Assembly (NCBI GenBank): GCA_037043015.1
Contig: CM073321.1
Location: 28,199,010 to 28,263,009 of the forward strand
DNA: 64,000 nucleotides
Direction of reading: 5' to 3'
From: Bryum argenteum
Taxonomy: Eukaryota; Streptophyta; Bryopsida; Bryales; Bryaceae
Position numbers and translations under genes: made by a program. Positions 1 through 14,213 of the stretch are shown here, one piece after another. The first letter of the stretch is position 1, and each line of letters starts with the position of its first letter. The notes beneath the pieces are model-generated. The model saw only the letters and a list, made by a program, of their open reading frames with translations. It did not search any database and was not told where the DNA came from.

Positions 1-273
1 ATAGTACATGTCAAACATGATCATTTTTGTTCCGCTAATCCGCTTTCCTCGGGTTACAACCTTGCCGTACATCTCTAAGACGGATGCTATTTTGTAGAGA
101 GATGGGATTTCATCCGAAGGGATAAGGTCGGTGCGGAAAAGTGCTACAGAATTTTTCGCCAATACATTCTTCTCTACAACCTATGTGGATCCATCCACTA
201 AATCAAACTTTTTCTTTTCCTTCTCGAATTTATGTTTAGTAGAGTCGGTATAGTACTTTTGTGGCCTATAAAC
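1..273 (-). pseudogene. Decayed exon of an unrecognised gene
   Basis: On the minus strand a pyrimidine-rich stretch ending in CAG (complement of 274-276) is followed by an open frame that begins V-Y-R-P-Q-K and runs to the window edge. The frame is interrupted once, by a TAG at 181-183. After it the frame goes on sensibly (V-V-E-K-N-V-L-A, then V-A-L-F-R-T-D-L, then K-M-I-M-F-D-M-Y-Y). The charged, non-repetitive composition is protein-like. I do not recognise the family. The gene continues to the left of the window, and possible upstream exons on the same strand (about 370-720) are too broken to model. Confidence 0.35.
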
Positions 274-904
274 CTGTAAAAATAAACACACATAAATTAT
301 TGGTGAAATATAATCTATAAAGAAATATCGAATAAATATGCAAAACATTGAAAATACCTTAGAAACCACCAATGTGGAAATCTCAAAAGTCTTCGGCTTG
401 GAGATACTACGCTGTACTTGTAATGATCAGCCATACCTTTGAAATTGAGCGGCATTACGTGATTACATGTCGTGCAATTCTAAGTAACCGTATTGCCTTC
501 TACCTTTTGAGTTCCCCAACTTGTGAGGATGGTGTGCTTCTCCACAAGCTCAAGAAGCCTTATGTGTTTCTAACCTGCGGTGTGACGTGCTATGTGTGGT
601 ATGCTTAAGGACATTGGTTTGGATTTACAAATCTCGCATCCAACACGAGGTTGTTCTTCCCCTTTCCTTTTGTTTCCCTTGATGTTTACGCGTTTCCCTC
701 AAATAAATGAATCTGAAATAATTTCAGAAATTATAAAAAGTTTAGAAAAACTTAGATAAGTGTAATCACTAAATATCGTCATATCTAATACCACAGAACT
801 ACAAATTTTATTAGTAGATCTCTTATTAGAATTCTATTACAAATTCTATTACAAATATAATAATAAATTTCACTATATCTTCGTTTCTGTTATTTCCCAT
901 GTCA

Positions 905-1195
905 AAGTTAGGCTAATCTCAATTAGAAAGAACTGAACGAGTCCATAGAGATATATAATGGATTGTATTAAACCCCAATATCAAGGTTAGCCCAATGTCA
1001 TTGTGAACCGAACGAGTCCGTTGGGGGTATATATTAGACTGTATTAATCTCAACTTCAAGGTTGGGCCAATCTCATCGAGAAAGAACTGAACGAGTCCGT
1101 ATGAATATATCATGAAAAGTATTAATCTCAGCGTCAAGGTTGGACCAATCTCAGAGAGAAAGAACCAAACGAGTTCGCAGAGATATTTCATGCTT
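905..1195. repeat. Four-copy tandem repeat, period about 75-79 bp
   Basis: The phrase GAACGAGTCC and its surroundings recur at about 935, 1010, 1089 and 1167. Each copy also holds a version of TCAAGGTTGGCCAATCTC. The copies are diverged, so this is an old minisatellite. It keeps a 90-codon minus-strand frame open by chance, which I do not call as a gene. Confidence 0.85.
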
Positions 1196-2147
1196 TTTAT
1201 ACCAGTCTCTGCAATATATCACATTCTAATAAAATATCAAAACATGAGGAAATGAAAAACGTACACTGTTCTTAGATTTTTGCAGCCTTGCTGGAATTGA
1301 TTTAAAATTACACCAGTTTGTTGTTTCTTAGCCTTCTGCAAGCAAAAAACAAACTTCACCATAATCAAGATAATTGAGTTTTTCAAAAGAAAAGTGATTG
1401 CAACTTACTCAGTCTGCAGTTTAATGAAGTTCAAGAGCGACACGGGGAAGGTATAAGCTTTGAAATCATTGTCGCTCAAGTCTTTGAAATTCATGTTTCT
1501 ACGAGCTACCAACGGAAGGTGCAAACTAGGCATGGAGTTGGTGATGATGATGGTTACAGAGGCCGGATTTGACCTAATTAGAAGAAACCAGACACCCTAT
1601 GCACAAGCACATTTGGCTCTTTCCAATGTCCTCAGAGCTTCGTTAACTCAATCCCTTGAGCAAGAAAACGGAAAACCGAACACGAGCATATGAGCAGCAC
1701 ATGATACAACTACTAGGCAATTGCAGGCAATCTCCGATCGGGGTTTATTCTTAAGACTGTAAAGACACCGGATTGAGAGATGATGATCTGATCCAAGCAT
1801 GCAAATATGTAGATCTGAAGTTCAAGTCTATAGACCAAAATTGCCTCAGAAAAAACGACCAACCAAAAAGCAAAAAGCACCTCTAAAACCGGAATGATCT
1901 CAATCTCGTAATTTGAGAGGAATAAAGAAAGATGATCTTACTGTTGTCTCAGGTGACTAGACGAAAGAGGCCCTAAACCGCTGTTAACGCTGGTGATACG
2001 ACGGCAAGGGCTGCGGCCTCGTGACCAAACTCGAACGCCCGGATTCTAATTGAAACGATGATCACAACCGGCCATGCTTCAACGCTGCCCTAATACTTCG
2101 AAGAGACAAGAGCATGAACCTTGGGGGGGCAACGTTACATTAGACAG
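1196..2147. other. No gene recognised
   Basis: Mixed-composition sequence between the short tandem repeat and the satellite array. A 77-codon plus-strand frame at 1460-1693 has no recognisable motif and no supporting context. The last part (about 1980-2140) is richer in GC and directly abuts the first satellite unit. Confidence 0.5.
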
Positions 2148-3799
2148 CGCTTCAAAGGCACCCAAGAAACAACACTGCAGTTAGTGCTCCTGCAGAAACT
2201 GGTGACGCAAAAATACCATGCAAAGCAAGCACCGTAAACCTTTAAAGGGCACCGCAGAAACAACACTGCAGCTAGTACTCTTGCAGAAGCTGGGTTCTCA
2301 ACAGGGTCCAAATAATCACCAAAGAGCTTCAAAGGCACCGAAGAAACAACACTGCAGTTAGTGCTCCTGCAGAAACTGGTGACGTAAAAATACCATGCAA
2401 AGCAAGCACCGATACGCTTCAAAGGGCACCACAAAAACAACACTGCAGCTAGTAGTCTTGCAGAAATTGGGTTCTCAACAGAGTCCAAGCAATCACCAAA
2501 GCGCTTCAAAGGCACCGAAGAAACAACACTGCAGTTAGTACTCATGGAGAAACTGGTGACGCAAAAATACCATGCAAACCAAGCACCGAAAAGCTTTACA
2601 GGGCACCGCAGAATCAACACTGCAGCTACTAGTCTTGCACAAATTGGGTTCTCAACAGGGTCCAAGCAATCACCCAAGAGCCTCAAAGGCACCGAAGAAA
2701 CATCACTGCAGTAAGTGCTCTTGTAGAAAATGGTGACGCAAATATACCATGCAAACCAAGCACGGAAAAGCTTAAAAGGGCACCGCAAAGACAACACTGC
2801 AGCTAGTACTCCTGCAGAAATTGGGTTCTCAACAGGGTCCAAGCAATCACCAAAGAGCTTGAATGGCACTGAAGAAACATCAGTGTAGTTAGTGCTCTTG
2901 GAGAAACTCATGACGCAAAAAAACCATGCAAAGCAAGTACCGAAAACCTTTAAAGGGCACCGCAGAAACAACATTGCAACTAATACTCTTGCGTAAATTA
3001 GGTTCTCAACAGGGTCCAAGCAACCACCAAAGCGCTTCAAAGGCACCGATGAAACAGCATTGCTGTTAGTGCTCTTGCAGAAACTGATGACGCAAATATA
3101 CCATGCAAAGCAAGTACCAAAAAACCTTAAAAGGCACCAAAGAAACAACACTGGAGCTAGTACTCTTGCAAAAATTGGGTTCCCAACAGGGTCCAAGCAA
3201 TCACCAAAGAGCTTCAAAGGCACCGATGAAACAACACTGCAGTAAGAGCTCTTGCACAAACTGGTGACGCAAAAATACCATGCAAACCAAGCACCGAAAA
3301 GCTTTAAAGGGCACCGCAGAATCAACACTGCAGCTAGTACTCTTGCAGAAATTGGGTTCTCAACAGGGTCCAAGCAATCACCAAAGAGCTTCAAAGGCAC
3401 CGAAGAAACATCACTTTAGTTAGTGCTCTTGCAGAAACTGGTGACGCAAAAATACCATGCAAACCAAGCACCGAAAAGCTTTAAAGCGCACCGCAGAAAC
3501 AACACTCCAGCTAGTAGTCTTGCAGAAATTGGGTTCTCAACAAAGTCCAAGCAATCACCAAAGAGCTTCAAAGGCACCGAAGATACATCACTTTAGTTAG
3601 TGCTCTTGCAGAAACTAGTGACGCAAAAATACCATGAAAACCAAGCACCGAAAAGCTTTACAGGGCACCGCAGAATCAACACGCGCAAGCTAGTAGTCTT
3701 GCGTAGTCGGGTTCTCAACAGGTCCAAATAATCACCAAAGAGCTTCAAAGGCACCGAAGAAACAACACCGCAGATTAGTGCTCCCGCAGTAAACCGGTG

Positions 3800-6700
3800 A
3801 CGTAAAAATACCATGCAAACCAAGCACCGATAAGCTTCAAAGGGCACCACAAAAACAACACTGCAGCTAGTAGTCTTGCAGAAATTGGGTTCTCAACAGA
3901 GTCCAAGCAATCACCAAAGCGCTTCAAAGGCACCGAAGAAACAACACTGCAGTTAGTACTCATGGAGAAACTGGTGACGCAAAAATACCATGCAAACCAA
4001 GCACCGAAAAGCTTTTACAGGCACCGCAGAATCAACACTGCAGCTACTAGTCTTGCACAAATTGGGTTCTCAACAGGGTCCAAGCAATCACCCAAGAGCC
4101 TCAAAGGCACCGAAGAAACATCACTGCAGTAAGTGCTCTTGTAGAAACTGGTGACGCAAATATACCATGCAAACCAAGCACCAAAAAGCTTTAAAGGGCA
4201 CCGCAAAGACAACACTGCAGCTAGTACTCCTGCAGAAATTGGGTTCTCAACAGGGTCCAAGCAATCACCAAAGAGCTTGAATGGCACTGAAGAAACGTTA
4301 GTGCAGTTAGTGCTCCTGGAGAAACTCATGACGCAAAAAAACCATGCAAAGCAAGTACCGAAAACCATTAAAGGGCACCACAGAAACAACATTGCAGCTA
4401 ATACTCTTGCGTAAATTAGGTTCTCAACAGGGTCCAAGCAACCACCAAAGCGCTTCAAAGGCACCGATGAAACAACATTGCTGTTAGTGCTCTTGCAGAA
4501 ACTGATGACGCAAATATACCATGCAAAGCAAGTACCAAAAAACCTTAAAAGGCACCGCAGAAACAACACTCCAGCTAGTAGTCTTGCAGAAATTGGGTTC
4601 TCAACAGGGTCCAAGCAATCACCAAAGAGCTTCAAAGGCACCGAAGAAACATCACTGCAGTAAGTGCTCTTGCAGAAACTGGTGACGCAAAAATACCATG
4701 CAAACCAAGCACCGATAAGCTTTAAAGGGCACCGCAGAAACAACACTGCAGCTAGTATTCGTGCAGAAATTGGGTTCTCAACAGGGTCCAAGCAACCACC
4801 AAAGCGCTTCAAAGGCACCGATGAAACAACATTGCTGTTAGTGCTCTTGCAGAAACTGATGACGCAAATATACCATGCAAAGCAAGTACCAAAAAACCTT
4901 AAAAGGCACCGCAGAAACAACACTCCAGCTAGTAGTCTTGCAGAAATTGGGTTCTCAACAGGGTCCAAGCAATCACCAAAGAGCTTCAAAGGCACCGAAG
5001 AAACATCACTGCAGTAAGTGCTCTTGCAGAAACTGGTGACGCAAAAATACCATGCAAACCAAGCACCGAAAAGCTTTAAAGGGCACCGCAGAAACAACAC
5101 TGCAGCTAGTATTCGTGCAGAAATTGGGTTCTCAACAAAGTCCAAGCAATCACCAAAGAGCTTCAAAGGCACCGAAGATACATCACTTTAGTAAGTGCTC
5201 TTGCAGAAACTGGTGACGCAAATATACCATGCAAACCAAGCACCGAAAAGCTTTAAAGGGCACCGCTAAAACAACACTGCAGCTAGTACTCTTGGAGAAA
5301 TTGGGTTCCCAACAGGGTCCAAGCACTCACCAAAGAGCTTCAAAGGCACCGAAGAAACATCACTGCAGTAAGTGCTCTTGCAGAAACTGGTGACGCAAAT
5401 ATAGCATGCAAAGCAAGCACCGAAAAGCTATAAAGGGCACCGCAGAAACAACACTGCAGCTAGTATTCGTGCAGAAATTGGGTTCCCAACATGGTCCAAG
5501 CAATAACCAAAGAGCTTCAAAGGCACCAATGAAACAAGTGTGCAGTTAGTCCTCTTGCAGAAACTGGTGACGGGAATCTACCAGGCAAACCAAGCATCGA
5601 AAAGCTTTAAAGGGCATCGCAAAAACAACACTGCAGCTAGTACTCTTGCAGAAATTGGGTTCCCAACAAGGTCCAAGCAATCACCAAAGAGCTTCAGAGG
5701 GACCCTTCAAACAACTGTGCAGTTAGTGCTCTTGATGGAACTCGTGACGCAAAAATACCATGCAAACCAAGCATCGAAAAGCTTTAAAGAGCATCAAAAA
5801 AACAACACTGCAGCTAGTACTCTTGCCGAAATTGGGTTCCCAACAGGGTCCAAGCAATCACTAAAGAGCTTCAAAGGCACCGAAAAAACATCACTGCAGT
5901 TAGTGCTCTTCTTAAAACCGGTGACGCAAAAAGTACCATGCAAAGTCAGCATCGAAAAGCATTAAAGGGCACCGCAAAAACAACACTGCAGCTAATACCC
6001 TTGCAGAAATTGGGTACTCAAGAGGGTCCAAGCAATCACCAAATAGCTTCAAAGGCACCGAAGAAACATCACTGCAGTTAGTGCTCTTGCAGAAACTGGT
6101 GACGCAAAAATACCATGCAAACCAAGCACCGAAAAGCTTTAAAGCGCACCGCAGAAACAACACTCCAACTAGTAGTCTTGCAGAAATTGGGTTCTCAACA
6201 AAGTCCAAGCAATCACCAAAGAGCTTCAAAGGCACCGAAGATACATCACTTTTGTTAGTGCTCTTGCAGAAACTAGTGACGCAAAAATACCATGAAAACC
6301 AAGCACCGAAAAGCTTTACAGGGCACCGCAGAATCAACACTGCAGCTAGTAGTCTTGCAGAAGCTGGGTTCTCAACAGGGTCCAAATAATCACCAAAGAG
6401 CTTCAAAGGCACCGAAGAAACAACACTGCAGTTAGTGCTCCTGCAGAAACTGGTGACGTAAAAATACCATGCAAACCAAGCACCGATAAGCTTCAAAGGG
6501 CACCACAAAAACAACACTGCAGCTAGTAGTCTTGCAGAAATTGGGTTCTCAACAGAGTCCAAGCAATCACCAAAGCGCTTCAAAGGCACCGAAGAAACAA
6601 CACTGCAGTTAGTACTCATGGAGAAACTGGTGACGCAAAAATACCATGCAAACCAAGCACCGAAAAGCTTTACAGGGCACCGCAGAATCAACACTGCAGC

Positions 6701-9070
6701 TACTAGTCTTGCACAAATTGGGTTCTCAACAGGGTCCAAGCAATCACCCAAGAGCCTCAAAGGCACCGAAGAAACATCACTGCAGTAAGTGCTCTTGTAG
6801 AAACTGGTGACGCAAATATACCATGCAAACCAAGCACCAAAAAGCTTTAAAGGGCACCGCAAAGACAACACTGCAGCTAGTACTCCTGCAGAAATTGGGT
6901 TCTCAACAGGGTCCAAGCAATCACCAAAGAGCTTGAATGGCACTGAAGAAACGTCAGTGCAGTTAGTGCTCCTGGAGAAACTCATGACGCAAAAAAACCA
7001 TGCAAAGCAAGTACCGAAAACCTTTAAAGGGCACCACAGAAACAACATTGCAGCTAATACTCTTGCGTAAATTAGGTTCTCAACAGGGTCCAAGCAACCA
7101 CCAAAGCGCTTCAAAGGCACCGATGAAACAGCATTGCTGTTAGTGCTCTTGCAGAAACTGATGACGCAAATATACCATGCAAAGCAAGTACCAAAAAACC
7201 TTAAAAGGCACCGCAGAAACAACACTCCAGCTAGTAGTCTTGCAGAAATTGGGTTCTCAACAGGGTCCAAGCAATCACCAAAGAGCTTCAAAGGCACCGA
7301 AGAAACATCACTGCAGTTAGTGCTCTTGCAGAAACTGGTGACGCAAAAATACCATGCAAACCAAGCACCGATAAGCTTTAAAGGGCACCGCTGAAACAAC
7401 ACTGCAGCTAGTATTCGTGCAGAAATTGGGTTCTCAACAAAGTCCAAGCAATCACCAAAGAGCTTCAAAGGCACCGAAGATACATCACTTTAGTTAGTGC
7501 TCTTGCAGAAACTGGTGACGCAAAAATACCATGCAAACCAAGCACCGTAAAGCTTTAAAGCGCACCGCAGAAACAACACTCCAGATAGTAGTCTTGCAGA
7601 AATTGGGTTCCCAACAGGGTCCAAGCAACCACCAAAGCGCTTCAAAGGCACCGATGAAACAACATTGTTGTTAGTGCTCTTGCAGAAACTGATGACGCAA
7701 ATATACCATGCAAAGCAAGTACCAAAAAACCTTAAAAGGCACCGCAGAAACAACACTCCAGCTAGTAGTCTTGCAGAAATTGGGTTCTCAACAGGGTCCA
7801 AGCAATCACCAAAGAGCTTCAAAGGCACCGAAGAAACATCACTGCAGTAAGTGCTCTTGCAGAAACTGGTGACGCAAAAATACCATGCAAACCAAGCACC
7901 GAAAAGCTTTAAAGGGCACCGCAGAATCAACACTGCAGCTAGTACTCTTGCAGAAATTGGGTTCTCAACAGGGTCCAAGCAATCACTAAAGAGTTTCAAA
8001 GGCACCGAAGAAACATCACTGCAGTTAGTGCTCTTGCAGAAACTGGTGACGCAAAAATACCATGCAAACCAAGCACCGAAAAGCTTTAAAGCGCACCGCA
8101 GAAACAACACTCCAGCTAGTAGTCTTGCTGAAATTGGGTTCTCAACAGGGTCCAAGCAATCACCAAAGAGCTTCAAAGGCACCGAAGATACATCACTTTA
8201 GTTAGTGCTCTTGCAGAAACTAGTGACGCAAAAATACCATGAAAACCAAGCACCGAAAAGCTTTACAGGGCACCGCAGAATCAACACTGCAGCTAGTAGT
8301 CTTGCAGAAGCTGGGTTCTCAACAGGGTCCAAATAATCACCAAAGAGCTTCAAAGGCACCGAAGAAACAACACTGCAGTTAGTGCTCCTGCAGAAACTGG
8401 TGACGTAAAAATACCATGCAAACCAAGCACCGATAAGCTTCAAAGGGCACCACAAAAACAACACTGCAGCTAGTAGTCTTGCAGAAATTGGGTTCTCAAC
8501 AGAGTCCAAGCAATCACCAAAGCGCTTCAAAGGCACCGAAGAAACAACACTGCGGTAAGAACTCATGGAGAAACTGGTGACGCAAAAATACCATGCAAAC
8601 CAAGCACCGAAAAGCTTTACAGGGCACCGCAGAATCAACACTGCAGCTACTAGTCTTGCACAAATTGGGTTCTCAACAGGGTCCAAGCAATCACCCAAGA
8701 GCCTCAAAGGCACCGAAGAAACATCACTGCAGTAAGTGCTCTTGTAGAAACTGGTGACGCAAATATACCATGCAAACCAAGCACCAAAAAGCTTTAAAGG
8801 GCACCGCAAAGACAACACTGCAGCTAGTACTCCTGCAGAAATTGGGTTCTCAACAGGGTCCAAGCAATCACCAAAGAGCTTGAATGGCACTGAAGAAACG
8901 TCAGTGCAGTTAGTGCTCCTGGAGAAACTCATGACGCAAAAAAACCATGCAAAGCAAGTACCGAAAACCATTAAAGGGCACCACAGAAACAACATTGCAG
9001 CTAATACTCTTGCGTAAATTAGGTTCTCAACAGGGTCCAAGCAACCACCAAAGCGCTTCAAAGGCACCGA
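3800..9070. repeat. Higher-order duplications inside the satellite (lags 2656 and 1947 bp)
   Basis: The same ordered series of variant units appears three times. For example the variant with GATAAGCTTCAAAGGGCACC occurs just after 3811, 6467 and 8414. The spacings are 2656 bp (15 units) and 1947 bp (11 units), so blocks of many units were copied as a whole. A further long-range copy, lag about 4601 bp (26 units), links about 5250-6370 with about 9850-10790 through rare variants such as CCGGGAATCTACC-type and GGACCCTTCAAACAAC units. Confidence 0.8.
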
Positions 9071-11387
9071 TGAAACAAAGATTCTTTGTTAGTGCTCTTG
9101 CAGAAACTGATGACGCAAATATACCATGCAAAGCAAGTACCAAAAAACCTTAAAAGGCACCGCAGAAACAACACTCCAGCTAGTAGTCTTGCAGAAATTG
9201 GGTTCTCAACAGGGTCCAAGCAATCACCAAAGAGCTTCAAAGGCACCGAAGAAACATCACTGCAGTTAGTGCTCTTGCAGAAACTGGTGACGCAAAAATA
9301 CCATGCAAACCAAGCACCGAAAAGCTTTAAAGGGCACCGCAGAATCAACACTGCAGCTAGTACTCTTGCAGAAATTGGGTTCTCAACAGGGTCCAAGCAA
9401 TCACTAAAGAGTTTCAAAGGCACCGAAGAAACATCAGTGCAGTTAGTGCTCTTGCAGAAACTGGTGACGCAAAAGTACCATGCAAACCAAGCACCGAAAA
9501 GCTTTAAAGCGCACCGCAGAAACAACACTCCAGCTAGTAGTCTTGCAGAAATTGGGTTCTCAACAGGGTCCAAGCAATAACCAAAGAGCTTCAAAGGCAC
9601 CGAAGATACATCACTTTAGTTAGTGCTCTTGCAGAAACTAGTGACGCAAAAATACCATGAAAACCAAGCACCGAAAAGCTTTACAGGGCACCGCAGAATC
9701 AACACAGACTAGTAGTCTTGCAGGTCGGGTTCTCAACAGGGTCCAAATAATCACCAAAGAGCTTCAAAGGCACCGAAGAAACAACACTGCAGTTAGAGCT
9801 CCTGCAGAAACTGGTGACGTAAAAATACCATGCAAACCAAGCACCGATAAGCTTTAAAGGGCACCGCTAAAACATCACTGCAGCTAGTACTCTTGGAGAA
9901 ATTGGGTTCCCAACAGGGTCCAAGCACTCACCAAAGAGCTTCAAAGGCACCGAAGAAACATCACTGCAGTAAGTGCTCTTGCAGAAACTGGTGACGCAAA
10001 TATAGCATGCAAAGCAAGCACCGAAAAGCTATAAAGGGCACCGCAGAAACAACACTGCAGCTAGTATTCGTGCAGAAATTGGGTTCCCAACATGGTCCAA
10101 GCAATAACCAAAGAGCTTCAAAGGCACCAATGAAACAAGTGTGCAGTTAGTCCTCTTGCAGAAACTGGTGACGGGAATCTACCAGGCAAACCAAGCATCG
10201 AAAAGCTTTAAAGGGCATCGCAAAAACAACACTGCAGCTAGTACTCTTGCAGAAATTGGGTTCCCAACAGGGTCCAAGCAATCACCAAAGAGCTTCAGAG
10301 GGACCCTTCAAACAACTGTGCAGTTAGTGCTCTTGATGGAACTCGTGACGCAATAATACCATGCAAACCAAGCATCGAAAAGCTTTAAAGGGCATCAAAA
10401 AAACAACACTGCTGCTAGTACTCTTGCCGAAATTGGGTTCCCAACAGGGTCCAAGCAATCACTAAAGAGCTTCAAAGGCACCGAAAAAACATCACTGCAG
10501 TTAGTGCTCTTGCAGAAACTGGTGACGCAAAAGTACCATGCAAAGTCAGCATCGAAAAGCATTAAAGGGCACCGCAAAAACAACACTGCAGCTAATACCC
10601 TTGCAGAAATTGGGTACTCAAGAGGGTCCAAGCAATCACCAAATAGCTTCAAAGGCACCGAAGAAACATCACTGCAGTTAGTGCTCTTGCAGAAGCTGGT
10701 GACGCAAATATACCATGCAAAACAAGCACCATTAAGCTTTAAAGGGCACCGCAAAAACAACACTGCAGCTAGTACTCTTGCAGAAACTGGATTTCCCAAC
10801 AAGGTCCAAGCAATCACCAAAGAGCTTCAAAGGCACCAATGAAACAAGTGTGGAGTAAGTGCTCTTGCAGAAACTGATGACCCAAAAATACCATGCAAAG
10901 CAATTACCGAAAAGCCTTAAAAGGCACCTCAGAAACAACAGTGCTGCTAGTACCCTTGCGGAAATTGGGTTCCCAACAGGGTCCAAGCACTCACCAAAGG
11001 GCTTCAAAGGCACCGATGAAACAACTGTGCAGTAAGAGCTCTTGCAGAAACTGGTGACGCAAAAATACCATGCAAACCAAGCACCGAAAAGCTTTAAAGG
11101 GCACCGCAGAAACAACACTGCACCTAGTACTCTTGCAGAAATTGGGTTCTCAACAGGGTCCAAGCAATCACTAAAGAGTTTCAAAGGCACCGAAGAAACA
11201 TCACTGCAGTTAGTGCTCTTGCAGAAACTGGTGACGCAAAAATACCATGCAAACCAAGCACCGAAAAGCTTTACAGGGCACCGCAGAAACAACACTCCAG
11301 CTAGTAGTCTTGCAGAAATTGGGTTCTCAACAGGGTCCAAGCAATCACCAAAGAGCTTCAAAGGCACCGAAGATACATCACTTTAGT

Positions 11388-14213
11388 AAGTGCTCTTGCA
11401 GAAACTGGTCACGCAAATATACCATGCAAACCAAGCACCGAAAAGCTTTAAAGGGCACCACAGAAACAACACTGTAGCTAGTAGTCTTGCAGAAATTGGG
11501 TTCTCAACAGGGTCCAAGCAATCACCAAAGAGCTTCAAAGGCACCGATGAGAGAACTGTGCACTAAGTTCTCTTGCAGAAACAAGTGACGCAAAAATACC
11601 ATGCAAACCAAGCACCGAAAAGCTTTAAAGGGCACCGCAAAAACAACACTGCACCTAGTACTCTTGCAGAAATTGGGTTCCCAACACGGTCCAAGCAATC
11701 ACCAAAGAGCTTCAAAGGCACCGATGAAAGAACTGTGCAGTAAGTGCTCTTGCAGAAACTGGTGACGCAAAAATACCATGCAAACCAAGCACCGAAAAGC
11801 TTTAAAAGGCACCGCGGAAACAACACTGCTGCTAGTACTCTTGTAGAAATATGGTTCTCAACAGGGTCCAAGCAATGACCAAAGAGCTTCAAAGGCACCG
11901 AAGAAACAGCACTGCAGTTGATGCTCTTGCAGAAACAGGTGACGCAAAAATACCATGCAAATCAAGCACCGAAAAGCATTGAAGGGCACCGAAGAAACAA
12001 CACTGCAGCTAGTACTCTTGCACAAATCGGGTTCTCAATAGGTTCCAAGCAATCACCAAAGACCATCAAAGGCACCGAATAAACAACACTGCACTAAGTG
12101 CTCTTGAAGAAACTAGTGACGCAAAAATACCATGCAAAGCAAGCACCATTAAGCTTTAAAGGGCACCGTAAAAACAACATTACAGCTAGTACTCTTGCAG
12201 AAATTGGGTTCCCAACAGGGTCCAAGCAATCACCAAAGAGCTTCAAAGGCACCGATGAAACAACACTGCGGTAAGAGCTCTTTTAAACCGGTGACGCAAA
12301 AATACCATGCAAACCAAGCATCGAAAAGCTTTAAAGGGCATCAAAAAAAAACACTGCAGCTAGTACTCTTGCAGAAATTGGGTTCTCAACAGGGTCCAAG
12401 CAATCACTAAAGAGTTTCAAAGACACCGAAGAAACATCACTTTAGTTAGTGCTCTTGCAGAAACTGGTGACGCAAAAATACCATGCAAACCAAGCACCGA
12501 AAAGCTTTAAAGCGCACCGCAGAAACAACACTGCAGCTAGTAGTCTTGCAGACATTGGGTTCTCAACAGGGTCCAAGCAATCACCAAAGAGCTTCAAAGG
12601 CACCGAAGATACATCACTTTAGTAAGTGCTCTTGCAGAAACTGGTGACGCAAATATACCATGCAAACCAAGCACCGAAAAGCTTTAAAGGGCACCGCAAA
12701 AACAACACTGTAGCTAGTAGTCTTGCAGAAATTGGGTTCTCAACAGGGTCCAAGCAATCACCAAAGAGCTTCAAAGGCACCGATGATACATCACTTTAGT
12801 AAGTGCTCTTGCAGAAACTGGTCACGCAAATATACCATGCAAACCAAGCACCGAAAAGCTTTAAAGGGCACCGCAGAAACAACACTGTAGCTAGTAGTCT
12901 TGCAGAAATTGGGTTCTCAACAGGGTCCAAGCAATCACCAAAGAGCTTCAAAGGCACCGATGAGAGAACTGTGCACTAAGTTCTCTTGCAGAAACAAGTG
13001 ACGCAAAAATACCATGCAAACCAAGCACCGAAAAGCTTTAAAGGGCACCGCAAAAACAACACTGCACCTAGTACTCTTGCAGAAATTGGGTTCCCAACAC
13101 GGTCCAAGCAATCACCAAAGAGCTTCAAAGGCACCGATGAAAGAACTGTGCAGTAAGTGCTCTTGCAGAAACTGGTGACGCAAAAATACCATGCAAACCA
13201 AGCACCGAAAAGCTTTAAAAGGCACCGCGGAAACAACACTGCTGCTAGTACTCTTGTAGAAATTGGGTTCTCAACAGGGTCCAAGCAATGACCAAAGAGC
13301 TTCAAAGGCACCGAAGAAACAGCACTGCAGTTGATGCTCTTGCAGAAACAGGTGACGCAAAAATACCATGCAAATCAAGCACCGAAAAGCATTGAAGGGC
13401 ACCGAAGAAACAACACTGCAGCTAGTACTCTTGCACAAATCGGGTTCTCAATAGGTTCCAAGCAATCACCAAAGACCATCAAAGGCACCGAATAAACAAC
13501 ACTGCACTAAGTGCTCTTGAAGAAACTAGTGACGCAAAAATACCATGCAAAGCAAGCACCATTAAGCTTTAAAGGGCACCGTAAAAACAACATTACAGCT
13601 AGTACTCTTGCAGAAATTGGGTTCCCAACAGGGTCCAAGCAATCACCAAAGAGCTTCAAAGGCACCGATGAAACAACACTGCGGTAAGAGCTCTTGCAGA
13701 AACTGGTGACGCAAAAATACCATGCAAACCAAGCATCGAAAAGCTTTAAAGGGCATCAAAAAAAAACACTGCAGCTAGTACTCTTGCAGAAATTGGGTTC
13801 TCAACAGGGTCCAAGCAATCACTAAAGAGTTTCAAAGACACCGAAGAAACATCACTTTAGTTAGTGCTCTTGCAGAAACTGGTGACGCAAAAATACCATG
13901 CAAACCAAGCACCGAAAAGCTTTAAAGCGCACCGCAGAAACAACACTGCAGCTAGTAGTCTTGCAGACATTGGGTTCTCAACAGGGTCCAAGCAATCACC
14001 AAAGAGCTTCAAAGGCACCGAAGATACATCACTTTAGTAAGTGCTCTTACAGAAACTGGTGACGCAAATATACCATGCAAACCAAGCACCGAAAAGCTTT
14101 AAAGCGCACCGCAGAATCAACACTGCAACTAGTAGTCTTGCAGAAATTGGGTTCTCAACAGGGTCCAAGCAATCACCAAAGAGCTTCAAAGGCACCGAAG
14201 ATACATCACTTTA
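11388..14213. repeat. Two adjacent copies of a 1413-bp higher-order repeat
   Basis: The unit containing GAAACTGGTCACGCAAATAT begins at 11388 and again at 12801, and the following units match in order through about 14130. The lag of 1413 is eight units minus 3 bp. The missing 3 bp fall where the first copy has CTTTTAAACCGG near 12280 and the second has CTTGCAGAAACTGG. The two copies are nearly identical, so the duplication is recent compared with divergence between neighbouring units. Confidence 0.8.

Noticed and set aside
5912-7474. A 520-codon minus-strand open frame inside the satellite, and similar frames on both strands
   Set aside because: The satellite period is a multiple of three and its unit has few stops, so long frames arise on both strands at once. 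Higher-order blocks of 1057 bp shift the frame. No start context or splice signals stand out.
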